Positions 10,776-18,525 of a stretch of 64,000 nt of DNA are shown here, piece by piece. How positions within the stretch are numbered: the first letter of the stretch is position 1; each line of letters opens with the position of its first letter. The stretch comes from Colivicinus sp045642525 (lineage in GTDB: Bacteria > Bacillota_I > Bacilli_A > Erysipelotrichales > Erysipelotrichaceae). The notes below the pieces were generated by a model. That model was not told the origin of the DNA, made no database searches, and worked only from the letters and a program-made list of their open reading frames with translations. The position numbers and the translations under genes were made by a program. The stretch lies in assembly GCA_045642525.1 (NCBI GenBank), contig JAZUIZ010000018.1, positions 85,999 through 149,998 of the forward strand, in the 5' to 3' direction.

Positions 10776-12652
10776 TTACATTTCAAATATCATCTTTTGT
10801 AGTTTATTTATTTGTCGTACTTTGTTGGGTTTTACCAAAAAAAATACTTAAGAAAAATAGTATTATATTTATTTTGTTACTATTTTTTACTGGTTTAGGC
10901 ATAGTTTTAGACTTTCTTTCTTGTTATGTAATCTCTAATAATTTATATACCGTTGATATTCAAGAAACTATCATCAAAGCATATATGATATGTCTTGTTG
11001 TAACAGCCTTTTTTGAATTCGCATATTTAATTGCTTTAACTCCTGATAGTAAATTTAAAAAACTATTTTTTAAATTTTCATATTTGGCTCCAATAATTGA
11101 TGCAGTATTTATTATAATTTTGCCTATAGAAATAGAGTTTAGTAATGAAGCAATTAAAGTGTATGGTGGTTCAGCATCGTGTGCTTATTGCTGTGCATTT
11201 GTATATTTTTTGTTTATAATTGCGGTATTAATAATTTTGAGAAATCGTTTAAATAGATGGAATAGAATATGTTTCATTACTGCTGGTGTTGTGTGGTCTG
11301 CAGGAACAATTATTCAATTAGTGCAAGGAAGGGTTGGAACTTTATCGATTGCTTTTGTTTGTTCACTAATATGTGTATTTATTTTTGTTGAAAATCCATT
11401 GAATTATATTGACCACAAATATAACTGTTTCAAAAATAATTATATTGCTTCATATATTGATAGTATTTGTCATAGTAACAAAAATGGTTTCTTGTTTGTT
11501 GTGAATATTCAAGAATTAAATAATAAAATATATGAAGCTTCTAAAAAAACATATAAATTTAAATTAAAGATTATAAAAACATTTAATAAAAAACCATACA
11601 CTAAAACATTTATAAATGAAGATAGTGATGTATTCGTTATTTGCAAGAATGTTGCTAAGTTTGATGAATATAGAGCCTTGCTTGCAGATATTGTTGAAAA
11701 AGAATTTGAAGAGTTTATCAGTAAGAAGAATTTTAAAGTAAATCTTGTTTCATGTCATGATATTAAATTATTCAAACATGCTGATGAAATATTATCTTAT
11801 GTATCTATTGCAAAAAATAAATTATCTATTATTGATGGTTATTATGTTGTTGATGAAATAAATGAAGAAGAAATAGAAGCATCTAAAAAAGATGATCAAG
11901 TTAAAACAGAAATTGTTAAAGCTTTAGAAGAAGATAGAGTCGAAGCATTTGTTCAACCGATTTATTCTGTAGAACAAGGCAAAATTGTTTCTGCCGAAGC
12001 TTTGTGTCGTATTAGAAATGTGGATGGAACAATTATGCTTCCATACCAATTCATTCCTATTTCTGAAAAATGTGGTTTAGATATTCCGATTGGCTATAGA
12101 ATGATTGAAAATGTATGTAAATATTTAACTGATCCAATTTATTCAAAATTATTCTATTATGTTGACGTTAACTTATCTATTGCACAATGTGAGCAAGCAA
12201 ATTTAGCAAGTAAAATAATTGGTCTTGTTCAAAAATACGGAATAACTCCTGAAAGAATAAATTTTGAAATTACTGAATCTGGTTATATTAACAAGATTGG
12301 TAACATTGAAAGAAATATAAGAATATTAACAGATTATGGTTTTGGTTTCTCACTTGATGACTTTGGAAGTGGTGAGTCTAATCTAGATTATTTGGTTAAA
12401 ATGCCTGCGAAGTATTTGAAATTAGATATGCATATGATATGGGCTTATTTTGAAAATGATAGAGCTAAAAAGACTGTGCAATCAATTATTAAAATCTCAC
12501 ACGATATGGGATTAAAAGTTATTGCCGAAGGTGTTGAATCAAAAGAACAATTGGATGAATTATCCAAACAAGGAGTAGACTTTGTTCAAGGATACTATTT
12601 CTTTAAACCTATGCCAATTGGTGAATATGCAGAAATCGCAAATAAGAATTAA
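10772..12652 (+). CDS. Multi-TM cyclic-di-GMP phosphodiesterase with intact EAL domain
   Basis: This 626-residue protein has the same architecture as the preceding gene: about seven membrane helices (1-210), a divergent central domain and a C-terminal EAL domain (about 385-620). Catalytic motifs are intact: EAL (about 408), VNLS, FEITES, DDFGSG (about 527-532), LKLD, AEGVE and QGYYF. It should therefore hydrolyse c-di-GMP to pGpG at the membrane. It is the only EAL or GGDEF domain in the window that looks catalytic. It overlaps the upstream gene by 4 nt with a Shine-Dalgarno (GGAGG) before its ATG. Similarity to the upstream gene suggests the pair arose by duplication followed by loss of catalysis in one copy. 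Confidence 0.88.
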   Translation: MITFQISSFVVYLFVVLCWVLPKKILKKNSIIFILLLFFTGLGIVLDFLSCYVISNNLYTVDIQETIIKAYMICLVVTAFFEFAYLIALTPDSKFKKLFFKFSYLAPIIDAVFIIILPIEIEFSNEAIKVYGGSASCAYCCAFVYFLFIIAVLIILRNRLNRWNRICFITAGVVWSAGTIIQLVQGRVGTLSIAFVCSLICVFIFVENPLNYIDHKYNCFKNNYIASYIDSICHSNKNGFLFVVNIQELNNKIYEASKKTYKFKLKIIKTFNKKPYTKTFINEDSDVFVICKNVAKFDEYRALLADIVEKEFEEFISKKNFKVNLVSCHDIKLFKHADEILSYVSIAKNKLSIIDGYYVVDEINEEEIEASKKDDQVKTEIVKALEEDRVEAFVQPIYSVEQGKIVSAEALCRIRNVDGTIMLPYQFIPISEKCGLDIPIGYRMIENVCKYLTDPIYSKLFYYVDVNLSIAQCEQANLASKIIGLVQKYGITPERINFEITESGYINKIGNIERNIRILTDYGFGFSLDDFGSGESNLDYLVKMPAKYLKLDMHMIWAYFENDRAKKTVQSIIKISHDMGLKVIAEGVESKEQLDELSKQGVDFVQGYYFFKPMPIGEYAEIANKN

Positions 12653-12839
12653 AGATTATTAATATTCTTATATAATTAGCGTTTATGTTGCAAACGAAAT
12701 AACAGGACGTAACAAATTGGTCTACGCTTGGTCTCGTTATGAAAATATTTAAACAATTTAAAGATGTTTTTGTGTGCTAAGTTGTTTGTATATTCATATC
12801 TTATATGACAATTATTCATAAATATATTATTATTTTATT
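12653..12839. other. 187-nt intergenic region with unassigned hairpins
   Basis: No convincing ORF. Two foldable segments are visible. One is GC-richer than its surroundings, around 12676-12745, with AACGA...TCGTT pairing and a TGTT...AACA stem. The other is a long stem in which AAACAATTT pairs with AAGTTGTTT, around 12750-12790. Neither is followed by a proper T-tract, so neither is a standard terminator. A structured 5' RNA or the 3' end of the EAL operon transcript are both possible. No known riboswitch class is matched convincingly. Confidence 0.4.
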
Positions 12840-12842
12840 GTG

Positions 12843-13253
12843 ATGAAAAAGATAATTTTACTTGTATTATCTCTAATATTGCTAGTTGGATGTTCAAAAA
12901 TCAATGAAGCAAGTTTGATTGGCAGTTATCAAGATATTAACAGTCATAGTGCAACTATGTCTATTTCTAAAGGTGCTAATGGATTGGATATAGTTGTTGA
13001 ATGGTATATGGAACCTTCAAAAGAATCCATATGGTATATGACGGGAAAAATTGATGGAAATAAAATAGTATATAGTGATTGTAAAAAAATCACACGAGTT
13101 TTGATTGATGATTTTGAATATTCTACAGTTGAATATACAAGTAAGTCAGGTTCGTTTTCGTTTAAAAATGATAAATTATTTTGGATTGGTGCATATGACT
13201 TGGAATGCTCCAATTGTAAATTTGAAAAGATTAAAGGAGCAAACAATGATTAA
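12843..13253 (+). CDS. Small predicted lipoprotein of unknown function
   Basis: A 136-residue protein beginning MKKIILLVLSLILLVGC: a Lys-rich n-region, a hydrophobic stretch and an L-V-G-C lipobox (Cys17), so it should be lipidated and anchored outside the membrane. The mature part is beta-rich with no domain I recognise. A GTG directly precedes the ATG (12840). No Shine-Dalgarno is visible. A TATTAT at 12828-12833 ends 6 nt before that GTG, as in the leaderless genes elsewhere in the window. The 3' end overlaps coaD by 8 nt, so the two are probably co-transcribed. Confidence 0.7.
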   Translation: MKKIILLVLSLILLVGCSKINEASLIGSYQDINSHSATMSISKGANGLDIVVEWYMEPSKESIWYMTGKIDGNKIVYSDCKKITRVLIDDFEYSTVEYTSKSGSFSFKNDKLFWIGAYDLECSNCKFEKIKGANND

Positions 13254-13725
13254 AGCAATTTATCCTGGAACATTTGATCCAATAACGGTTGGACATTTAG
13301 ATGTAATAAAAAGAGCTTCAAAAATATATGACAAGCTTATTATTGCAGTTATGGAGAACAAAAAGAAGAATTGCACATTTTCTGATATTGAAAGAAAAAA
13401 CATGATTGAAAAATGTGTTAAAGGTCTTCCTAACGTTAAAGTGATAGTAGGAGAAGGATTAACCGTAGACTGTGCAAAAAAACATGGTTGCAATGTTATT
13501 ATTAGGGGAATTAGAGCTGTATCAGATTATGAATCTGAATTAGCTTTGGCTACAGCAAATATGGAATTAGATAAAAATATAGAAACTGTATTCTTAGTGG
13601 CTAAACCTGAATTATCATTTTTATCTTCTTCTATAGCCAAAGAAATTGCTTCTTTTAACGGTGATATTAAACAATATATACCTAAACAAATAATTAAAGA
13701 TGTTTCTAAAAAACTATATAAATAG
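13246..13725 (+). CDS. coaD: Phosphopantetheine adenylyltransferase
   Basis: A 159-residue cytoplasmic nucleotidyltransferase that converts 4'-phosphopantetheine plus ATP to dephospho-CoA, the penultimate step of CoA synthesis. The N-terminal YPGTFDPITVGH motif (residues 5-16) holds the T/H-x-G-H signature. R-G-I-R and the S-S-x-x-K-E region near the C-terminus are also present, and the length is normal for CoaD. A longer reading frame extends upstream, but the ATG at 13246 has a good Shine-Dalgarno (AAAGGAG at about 13233) and gives the standard family N-terminus. It overlaps the lipoprotein gene by 8 nt. Confidence 0.96.
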   Translation: MIKAIYPGTFDPITVGHLDVIKRASKIYDKLIIAVMENKKKNCTFSDIERKNMIEKCVKGLPNVKVIVGEGLTVDCAKKHGCNVIIRGIRAVSDYESELALATANMELDKNIETVFLVAKPELSFLSSSIAKEIASFNGDIKQYIPKQIIKDVSKKLYK

Positions 13726-13743
13726 TCTGTAAAGACTATTTTT
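13721..13743 (+). terminator. Intrinsic terminator after coaD
   Basis: An 8-bp stem AATAGTCT / AGACTATT with a GTAA loop is followed by T-rich sequence. The left arm includes the coaD stop codon. Confidence 0.75.
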
Positions 13744-13807
13744 ATATGGAATGGGAGGGTGAACGATTTTAGCTTATTTTATAGGGCTTTTTTAATGTGC
13801 GTAAAAT

Positions 13808-13834
13808 TTAGCACTAAGGTGTTGACAGTGCTAA
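13808..13834. promoter_or_regulatory. CIRCE operator 1 upstream of hrcA
   Basis: TTAGCACT(A) and (C)AGTGCTAA arms separated by 9 nt give the canonical 27-nt CIRCE geometry, with only the innermost base pair mismatched. It overlaps the -35 of the hrcA promoter. HrcA is expected to bind here and autoregulate the chaperone operon. Confidence 0.9.
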
Positions 13835-13850
13835 AATATTGTTGTATATT
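13822..13850 (+). promoter_or_regulatory. SigA-type promoter of the hrcA-grpE-dnaK-dnaJ operon
   Basis: Perfect -35 TTGACA (13822-13827), a 17-nt spacer, and -10 TATATT (13845-13850). The -35 lies in CIRCE 1 and the end of the -10 lies in CIRCE 2. Confidence 0.85.
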
Positions 13851-13875
13851 AGCAATGTGGATATAAGAGTGCTAA
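13849..13875. promoter_or_regulatory. Second, imperfect CIRCE between -10 and hrcA ribosome binding site
   Basis: The left arm TTAGCAATG (two mismatches to TTAGCACTC), a 9-nt spacer and a perfect right arm GAGTGCTAA again span 27 nt. It starts inside the -10 and ends at the Shine-Dalgarno, so it covers the whole 5' UTR. Confidence 0.7.
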
Positions 13876-13881
13876 AAGGAG

Positions 13882-14910
13882 GTGGTCAAAATACTAACAC
13901 AAAGAATGGTGGATATCTTAAAGGCCATAGTAGATGAATTCGTTGCAACTGCAGAGCCTGTTGGTTCTAAAACGCTTGTAGACAAATATAAACTGCCATA
14001 TTCGAGCGCAACCATTAGAAATGATATGGTGATGCTTGAAGAATTAGGCTATATAGAAAAGCCTCATACTTCGGCAGGTCGTATTCCTTCAAATAAAGGT
14101 TATCAATATTATTGTGAACATTTGTTAAAGAAAGACCTTGATGAAGAAGTTAAATATGCCTTATCTAGTATATTTGATCATAAATCTCTAGATATAGATG
14201 AAGCTATAAAAGCTTCGTGTAAGATTGTTTCGGATATGACAAATTTGGCAACTGGAATGTTAGGACCGGATGCAAGTATTCAAACACTAGAACATATTAG
14301 GGTATTCCAAATTGATCCAAAAACGGCAGTGTGTGTATTTATTACAAATACTGGACATACCGAAAATAAAACATTCAATTTTGTTGATGATGTATCAATA
14401 GAAGATATTGAGACATGTACTTCAATCTTAAATGATAGGTTAAAAGGTACTAAGATATCTGAATTGCCAAGCAAACTAGAATCTTTAAAACCTATCTTAA
14501 ATAAATCGATTCAAAGATTTGAAATGTTGTATGATGCATTCGCTGGAGCATTTGTAAAGTTTGCTTCCGAAACATTATATATAGATGGAACAACAAATAT
14601 GATGTATCAACCAGAATATGCTGACATTGAAAAGTTAAAAGAACTTACAAAGTTCTTCGACGATTCAAAACTATTTAGAAAACTAGTTGAACATCAAACA
14701 GAAAACAAAGATATGGTTGCGGTAACACCGAAAGGTACTGAACTTGTTTGGAAAGATGACTTAGCCATTGTATCGAGTGAAATCAGAATATCTGATAATC
14801 CTGATGAAAATGCTAGACTGATGGTTGTTGGTCCAAGAAGAATGGAATATAGCAGAGTCGTAAGTTTATTAGACTTTATATGTAAAGAAATAGAAGATAT
14901 GTTTCACTAG
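13882..14910 (+). CDS. hrcA: Heat-inducible transcription repressor HrcA
   Basis: A winged-helix repressor of chaperone genes that binds CIRCE. The N-terminal HTH region contains ILKAIVDEFVATAEPVGSKT and the SSATIRNDMVMLEELGYIEKPH recognition region, followed by the GAF-like HrcA domain. Length (about 340 residues) is normal. The span given begins at GTG 13882, but that GTG overlaps the Shine-Dalgarno AGGAGG (13877-13882). The HTH aligns so that the usual initial Met-Leu-Thr falls on ATA-CTA-ACA at 13891, exactly 8 nt after the Shine-Dalgarno, so an AUA start is plausible. It is first in hrcA-grpE-dnaK-dnaJ and controlled by two CIRCE copies. Confidence 0.95.
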   Translation: MVKILTQRMVDILKAIVDEFVATAEPVGSKTLVDKYKLPYSSATIRNDMVMLEELGYIEKPHTSAGRIPSNKGYQYYCEHLLKKDLDEEVKYALSSIFDHKSLDIDEAIKASCKIVSDMTNLATGMLGPDASIQTLEHIRVFQIDPKTAVCVFITNTGHTENKTFNFVDDVSIEDIETCTSILNDRLKGTKISELPSKLESLKPILNKSIQRFEMLYDAFAGAFVKFASETLYIDGTTNMMYQPEYADIEKLKELTKFFDDSKLFRKLVEHQTENKDMVAVTPKGTELVWKDDLAIVSSEIRISDNPDENARLMVVGPRRMEYSRVVSLLDFICKEIEDMFH

Positions 14911-14921
14911 AAAGGATGGAT

Positions 14922-15461
14922 ATGTCAAAGAAAAATAAAGAAGAGAATATTCAACAAGAAGACATCAAAGATACACCATCTGAAAATGAAGAAGTTGTTG
15001 AAGATATTAACGAAGAATCAGAAGTAGATCAATTGAAAAAAGAAATTGAAGAATTAAAAAATCAGCGAGCACTTGCTTATGCGGACACTGATAACTTAAA
15101 GAAAAGATTGAATGCCGAAGCTGAGCAAACAAGAAAATATCGTATTCAAAGTTTCGCAAAAGAAATTCTTCCAGTTATTGACAATCTTGAAAGGGCATTA
15201 CAAACAGAGGTTAATAAGGATGACGAAGGATTTAAAAAAGGTGTTGAGATGACTTACAATCAATTAATCGCAGCTTTAAAAAATGAAGGTGTTGAAGTAA
15301 TTGACTGTGAAAATAAACCATTTGATCCAAATTTCCATCAAGCAATTATGCAAGAGAAGAAAGAAGGGGTTGAATCTGGAATAGTCATAGAAGTATTACA
15401 AAAAGGATACATGTTAAAAGATCGCATATTAAGACCTGCAATGGTAAAGGTTAGCGAATAA
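14922..15461 (+). CDS. grpE: Nucleotide exchange factor GrpE
   Basis: A 179-residue co-chaperone that releases ADP from DnaK. It has a charged N-terminal tail, a long coiled coil (about residues 30-85) and the beta-wing domain ending in LKDRILRPAMVKV, typical for the family. Two ATGs lie in frame. The second (14922) is chosen because the Shine-Dalgarno AAAGGA (14911-14916) overlaps the first. It lies 11 nt after hrcA and 13 nt before dnaK in the chaperone operon. Confidence 0.95.
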   Translation: MSKKNKEENIQQEDIKDTPSENEEVVEDINEESEVDQLKKEIEELKNQRALAYADTDNLKKRLNAEAEQTRKYRIQSFAKEILPVIDNLERALQTEVNKDDEGFKKGVEMTYNQLIAALKNEGVEVIDCENKPFDPNFHQAIMQEKKEGVESGIVIEVLQKGYMLKDRILRPAMVKVSE

Positions 15462-15474
15462 GGAGGAAAATAAA

Positions 15475-17301
15475 ATGAGTAAAATTATTGGTATTGACTT
15501 AGGTACAACAAATAGCTGCGTTGCAGTTATGGAAGGAAATGAATCAAAAGTTATTACAAACCCTGAAGGAAACAGAACTACACCTTCAGTAGTAGCATTC
15601 AAAGATGGAGAGATCGTTGTCGGCGATGCTGCAAAAAGACAAGTAGTTACAAACAAAGATTCCGTTTCATCAATTAAGAGAATTATGGGATCAAATGAAA
15701 AAGTAAATGTAAATGGTAAGAATTATACACCTCAAGAAATTTCTGCAATGATTCTTCAATACATGAAAAAATATGCAGAAGGATATTTAGGTGAAACAGT
15801 AACAAAAGCCGTTATTACTGTTCCAGCATATTTCAATGATGCACAAAGACAAGCAACAAAGGATGCTGGCAAGATTGCTGGACTAGAAGTAGAAAGAATT
15901 ATAAATGAACCAACAGCAGCAGCACTTGCTTATGGTATTGACAAAACTGATAAGGAACAAAAAATATTAGTATTTGACTTAGGTGGTGGTACATTTGATG
16001 TTTCTATTCTTGATTTAGCTGATGGAACATTTGAAGTATTAGCTACTTCTGGTGATAACCATTTAGGTGGTGATGATTTCGATAATGTTGTTGTTGATTG
16101 GATTGCTGATGAATTCAAAAAGGCACATCACGGCATTGATTTAAAAGCAGATAGAATGACACTTCAAAGATTAAAAGAAGCAGCTGAAAAGGCTAAGAAA
16201 GATTTGAGTTCAATGGTACAAACTCATATCTCTCTACCATTTATCTCTGCTGATGAATCTGGTCCTTTGCACTTGGATATGGACTTAACCAGAGCTAATT
16301 TCGATAAGATGACTAAACACTTAGTTGATAGAACTATTGGTCCAGTAAAACAAGCGTTGTCTGACGCAGGATTGAGTGCATCTGATTTAGACCAAGTACT
16401 ATTAGTTGGTGGTTCTACAAGAATGCTTTCGGTTCAAGAAGCAGTTAAAAAAGAATTAGGAAAAGAGCCAAATAAATCTGTTAACCCTGATGAAGTTGTT
16501 GCAATGGGTGCTTCAATTCAAGGTGCTATCTTACAAGGCGATGGGCCTAAAGATGTATTGTTGCTAGATGTAACACCATTATCATTAGGTATAGAAACAT
16601 TAGGTGGTGTTATGACTACATTAATTCCTAGAAACACTACAATTCCAACACAAAAATCTCAAATCTTCTCGACTGCTGCAGATAATCAACCAGCTGTTGA
16701 TATTCATGTTTTGCAAGGTGAAAGACCAATGGCAGCCGACAACAAGACATTGGGCAACTTCCAATTAACAGGAATTGCACCAGCTAGACGTGGTGTTCCT
16801 CAAATTGAAGTTACATTCGATATTGATGTTAACGGTATTGTTCATGTATCTGCTTTAGATAAGGGCACAAATAAGAAACAAGAAATAACTATTTCTAATT
16901 CATCTGGTTTATCTGATGAAGAAATTGAAAAGATGGTTAAAGAAGCCGAAGAAAATAAGGAAGCAGATGATAAGAGAAAAGAAGAAATTGAATTAAGAAA
17001 TAGAGCTGAAGGTTTTATTGCTCAAATTGATCAAACTTTGGAAACAGAAAATGCTAATGTTTCTGAAGACCAAAAGAAACAAGTTAAAGAATTAAGAGAT
17101 GAATTGCAAAAAGCTCTTGATGAAAATGATTATGATAAGTTGAAGACTAAGCTTGATGAGCTTGAAAAAGCAGCTCAAGCTATGTCAGAAGCTATGTATC
17201 AGCAACAAGCTTCGCAAGCAAATGCTAATGCTGGTGGAGACAATAATTCAACAAATAATAATGATGATGTTGTTGACGCAGATTTCAAAGCAAAAGAATA
17301 A
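15475..17301 (+). CDS. dnaK: Chaperone DnaK (Hsp70)
   Basis: A 608-residue ATP-driven Hsp70 chaperone. The nucleotide-binding domain opens with IIGIDLGTTNSCVAV and has the phosphate-2 motif FDLGGGTFDVSIL and the adenosine motif LVGGSTRM. The substrate-binding domain follows from about residue 380, then a helical lid and a low-complexity Asn/Ala/Gly tail ending DVVDADFKAKE. It lacks the 24-residue insert of Gram-negative DnaK, as expected for Gram-positive types. Strong Shine-Dalgarno (AAGGAGG) just upstream. Works with GrpE and DnaJ encoded on either side. Confidence 0.98.
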   Translation: MSKIIGIDLGTTNSCVAVMEGNESKVITNPEGNRTTPSVVAFKDGEIVVGDAAKRQVVTNKDSVSSIKRIMGSNEKVNVNGKNYTPQEISAMILQYMKKYAEGYLGETVTKAVITVPAYFNDAQRQATKDAGKIAGLEVERIINEPTAAALAYGIDKTDKEQKILVFDLGGGTFDVSILDLADGTFEVLATSGDNHLGGDDFDNVVVDWIADEFKKAHHGIDLKADRMTLQRLKEAAEKAKKDLSSMVQTHISLPFISADESGPLHLDMDLTRANFDKMTKHLVDRTIGPVKQALSDAGLSASDLDQVLLVGGSTRMLSVQEAVKKELGKEPNKSVNPDEVVAMGASIQGAILQGDGPKDVLLLDVTPLSLGIETLGGVMTTLIPRNTTIPTQKSQIFSTAADNQPAVDIHVLQGERPMAADNKTLGNFQLTGIAPARRGVPQIEVTFDIDVNGIVHVSALDKGTNKKQEITISNSSGLSDEEIEKMVKEAEENKEADDKRKEEIELRNRAEGFIAQIDQTLETENANVSEDQKKQVKELRDELQKALDENDYDKLKTKLDELEKAAQAMSEAMYQQQASQANANAGGDNNSTNNNDDVVDADFKAKE

Positions 17302-17329
17302 TATTTAATTTAAAGAAAGGGGTGATATT

Positions 17330-18460
17330 ATGGCTGATAAACGAGATTACTATGAAGTCTTAGGATTATCAAAAGGTGCAAGCGAAGATGATATTAAAAA
17401 AGCTTATCGTAAGTTAGCGAAAAAGTATCACCCTGATATTAATAAAGCGCCTGATGCTGAAGCAAAATTTAAAGAAATCAATGAAGCTTATGAGGTGTTA
17501 TCTGATTCACAAAAGAAGGCCGCATATGACCAGTTTGGCTTTGCAGGAATGGATGGAGCAAACTTCGGAGGTGGACAAGGCTTCGGCGGCATGAATATGG
17601 ATGACCTTGGCGACATCTTCTCAAGTTTTATGGGAGGAATGGGAGGAGCTTTCTCCGGATTCAATTTTGGTGGAAGAAGTTCACGTAGAAACGGACCGAT
17701 GAAAGGTGAAAATAGATATATATCTATGGAAATTGATTTCCTTGATTCGGTTCATGGTGTAACAAAAACTATCAATATAAGTGTTGATAAAAAATGTGAA
17801 CATTGTGATGGAACTGGTGCTGAAAGCAAATCAGATATTGAAACTTGTCCTACATGTCACGGATCTGGCGTTACAATGAGACAATCACGTACACCATTTG
17901 GAGTAATTCAACAGCAAGGTGTGTGTCCTGATTGTGGTGGAACTGGCAAACGTATAAAAAAGAGATGTAGCCATTGTGGTGGCAGTGGATATAACAACAC
18001 TAAAGAACAAGTTGAAGTAAATATTCCAGCAGGAATAAGTTCTGGCCAACAAGTTAGAATTCAAGGGTATGGTGAAAGAGGAGAAAATGGTGGCCCTAAT
18101 GGTGACTTATACATAGAGATTATTGTTAAGTCTCATAAACACTTTGTTAGAGAAGGAAATGATATCTATATTAGGGTTCCAATAACTTCTGTTGAAGCAA
18201 CTCTTGGAACAAAAATTGATGTTCCTACACCATATGGTGATGTTGAATTAACAATTCCTTCAGGTACTCAACCCAATAGTAAATTACGTATCAAAGGATA
18301 TGGTGTTAAAGATTTAAGAAGTAATTCAAAAGGCGATGAGTATGTTGAAATCGAAGTAAACATTCCGAAGAAATTATCTAAGGAAGAAAAAGAATTGTAC
18401 GAAAAACTTTCTCAGAAAAAAGAAAGTATATTCGAAAAATTTAAGAAAAATTTTAAGTAG
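17330..18460 (+). CDS. dnaJ: Chaperone DnaJ (Hsp40)
   Basis: A 376-residue class I J-protein. The J domain (residues 4-70) has the HPD motif. A Gly/Phe-rich region (about 75-120) follows, then four CxxCxGxG zinc motifs (about 145-215) and C-terminal beta domains. It stimulates DnaK ATPase and delivers clients. The gene is 28 nt after dnaK with a Shine-Dalgarno (AAAGGGG). Its stop codon lies in the left arm of the hairpin that separates it from clpB. Confidence 0.97.
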   Translation: MADKRDYYEVLGLSKGASEDDIKKAYRKLAKKYHPDINKAPDAEAKFKEINEAYEVLSDSQKKAAYDQFGFAGMDGANFGGGQGFGGMNMDDLGDIFSSFMGGMGGAFSGFNFGGRSSRRNGPMKGENRYISMEIDFLDSVHGVTKTINISVDKKCEHCDGTGAESKSDIETCPTCHGSGVTMRQSRTPFGVIQQQGVCPDCGGTGKRIKKRCSHCGGSGYNNTKEQVEVNIPAGISSGQQVRIQGYGERGENGGPNGDLYIEIIVKSHKHFVREGNDIYIRVPITSVEATLGTKIDVPTPYGDVELTIPSGTQPNSKLRIKGYGVKDLRSNSKGDEYVEIEVNIPKKLSKEEKELYEKLSQKKESIFEKFKKNFK

Positions 18461-18477
18461 GGATTTCCTACTTAAAA
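18451..18477. terminator. Hairpin between dnaJ and clpB
   Basis: An 11-bp stem TTTTAAGTAGG / CCTACTTAAAA with a 5-nt loop spans the dnaJ stop. On the + strand it is followed by A-rich rather than T-rich sequence, so termination may be partial or it may be an mRNA-end or processing hairpin. Confidence 0.5.
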
Positions 18478-18489
18478 AAATCTTATATG

Positions 18490-18516
18490 TTAGCACTCAA
18501 CAACAAATAGTGCTAA
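18490..18516. promoter_or_regulatory. CIRCE operator upstream of clpB
   Basis: Arms TTAGCACTC and TAGTGCTAA with a 9-nt spacer (one mismatch) sit directly against the clpB Shine-Dalgarno. This puts clpB under HrcA. No CtsR-type heptad repeat was seen. Confidence 0.9.
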
Positions 18517-18525
18517 GGAGGTAGT

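Noticed and set aside
12676..12745. Possible c-di-GMP-I (GEMM) riboswitch near the EAL genes
   Set aside because: Short matches to GCAAAC and GGACG segments exist, but the GNRA-capped stem, its receptor and the second hairpin cannot be drawn. Kept only as an unassigned structured region.
13105..13245. Longer N-terminal extension of CoaD
   Set aside because: The extra 47 codons lie within the lipoprotein gene in another frame, lack family similarity, and ATG 13246 has a good Shine-Dalgarno.
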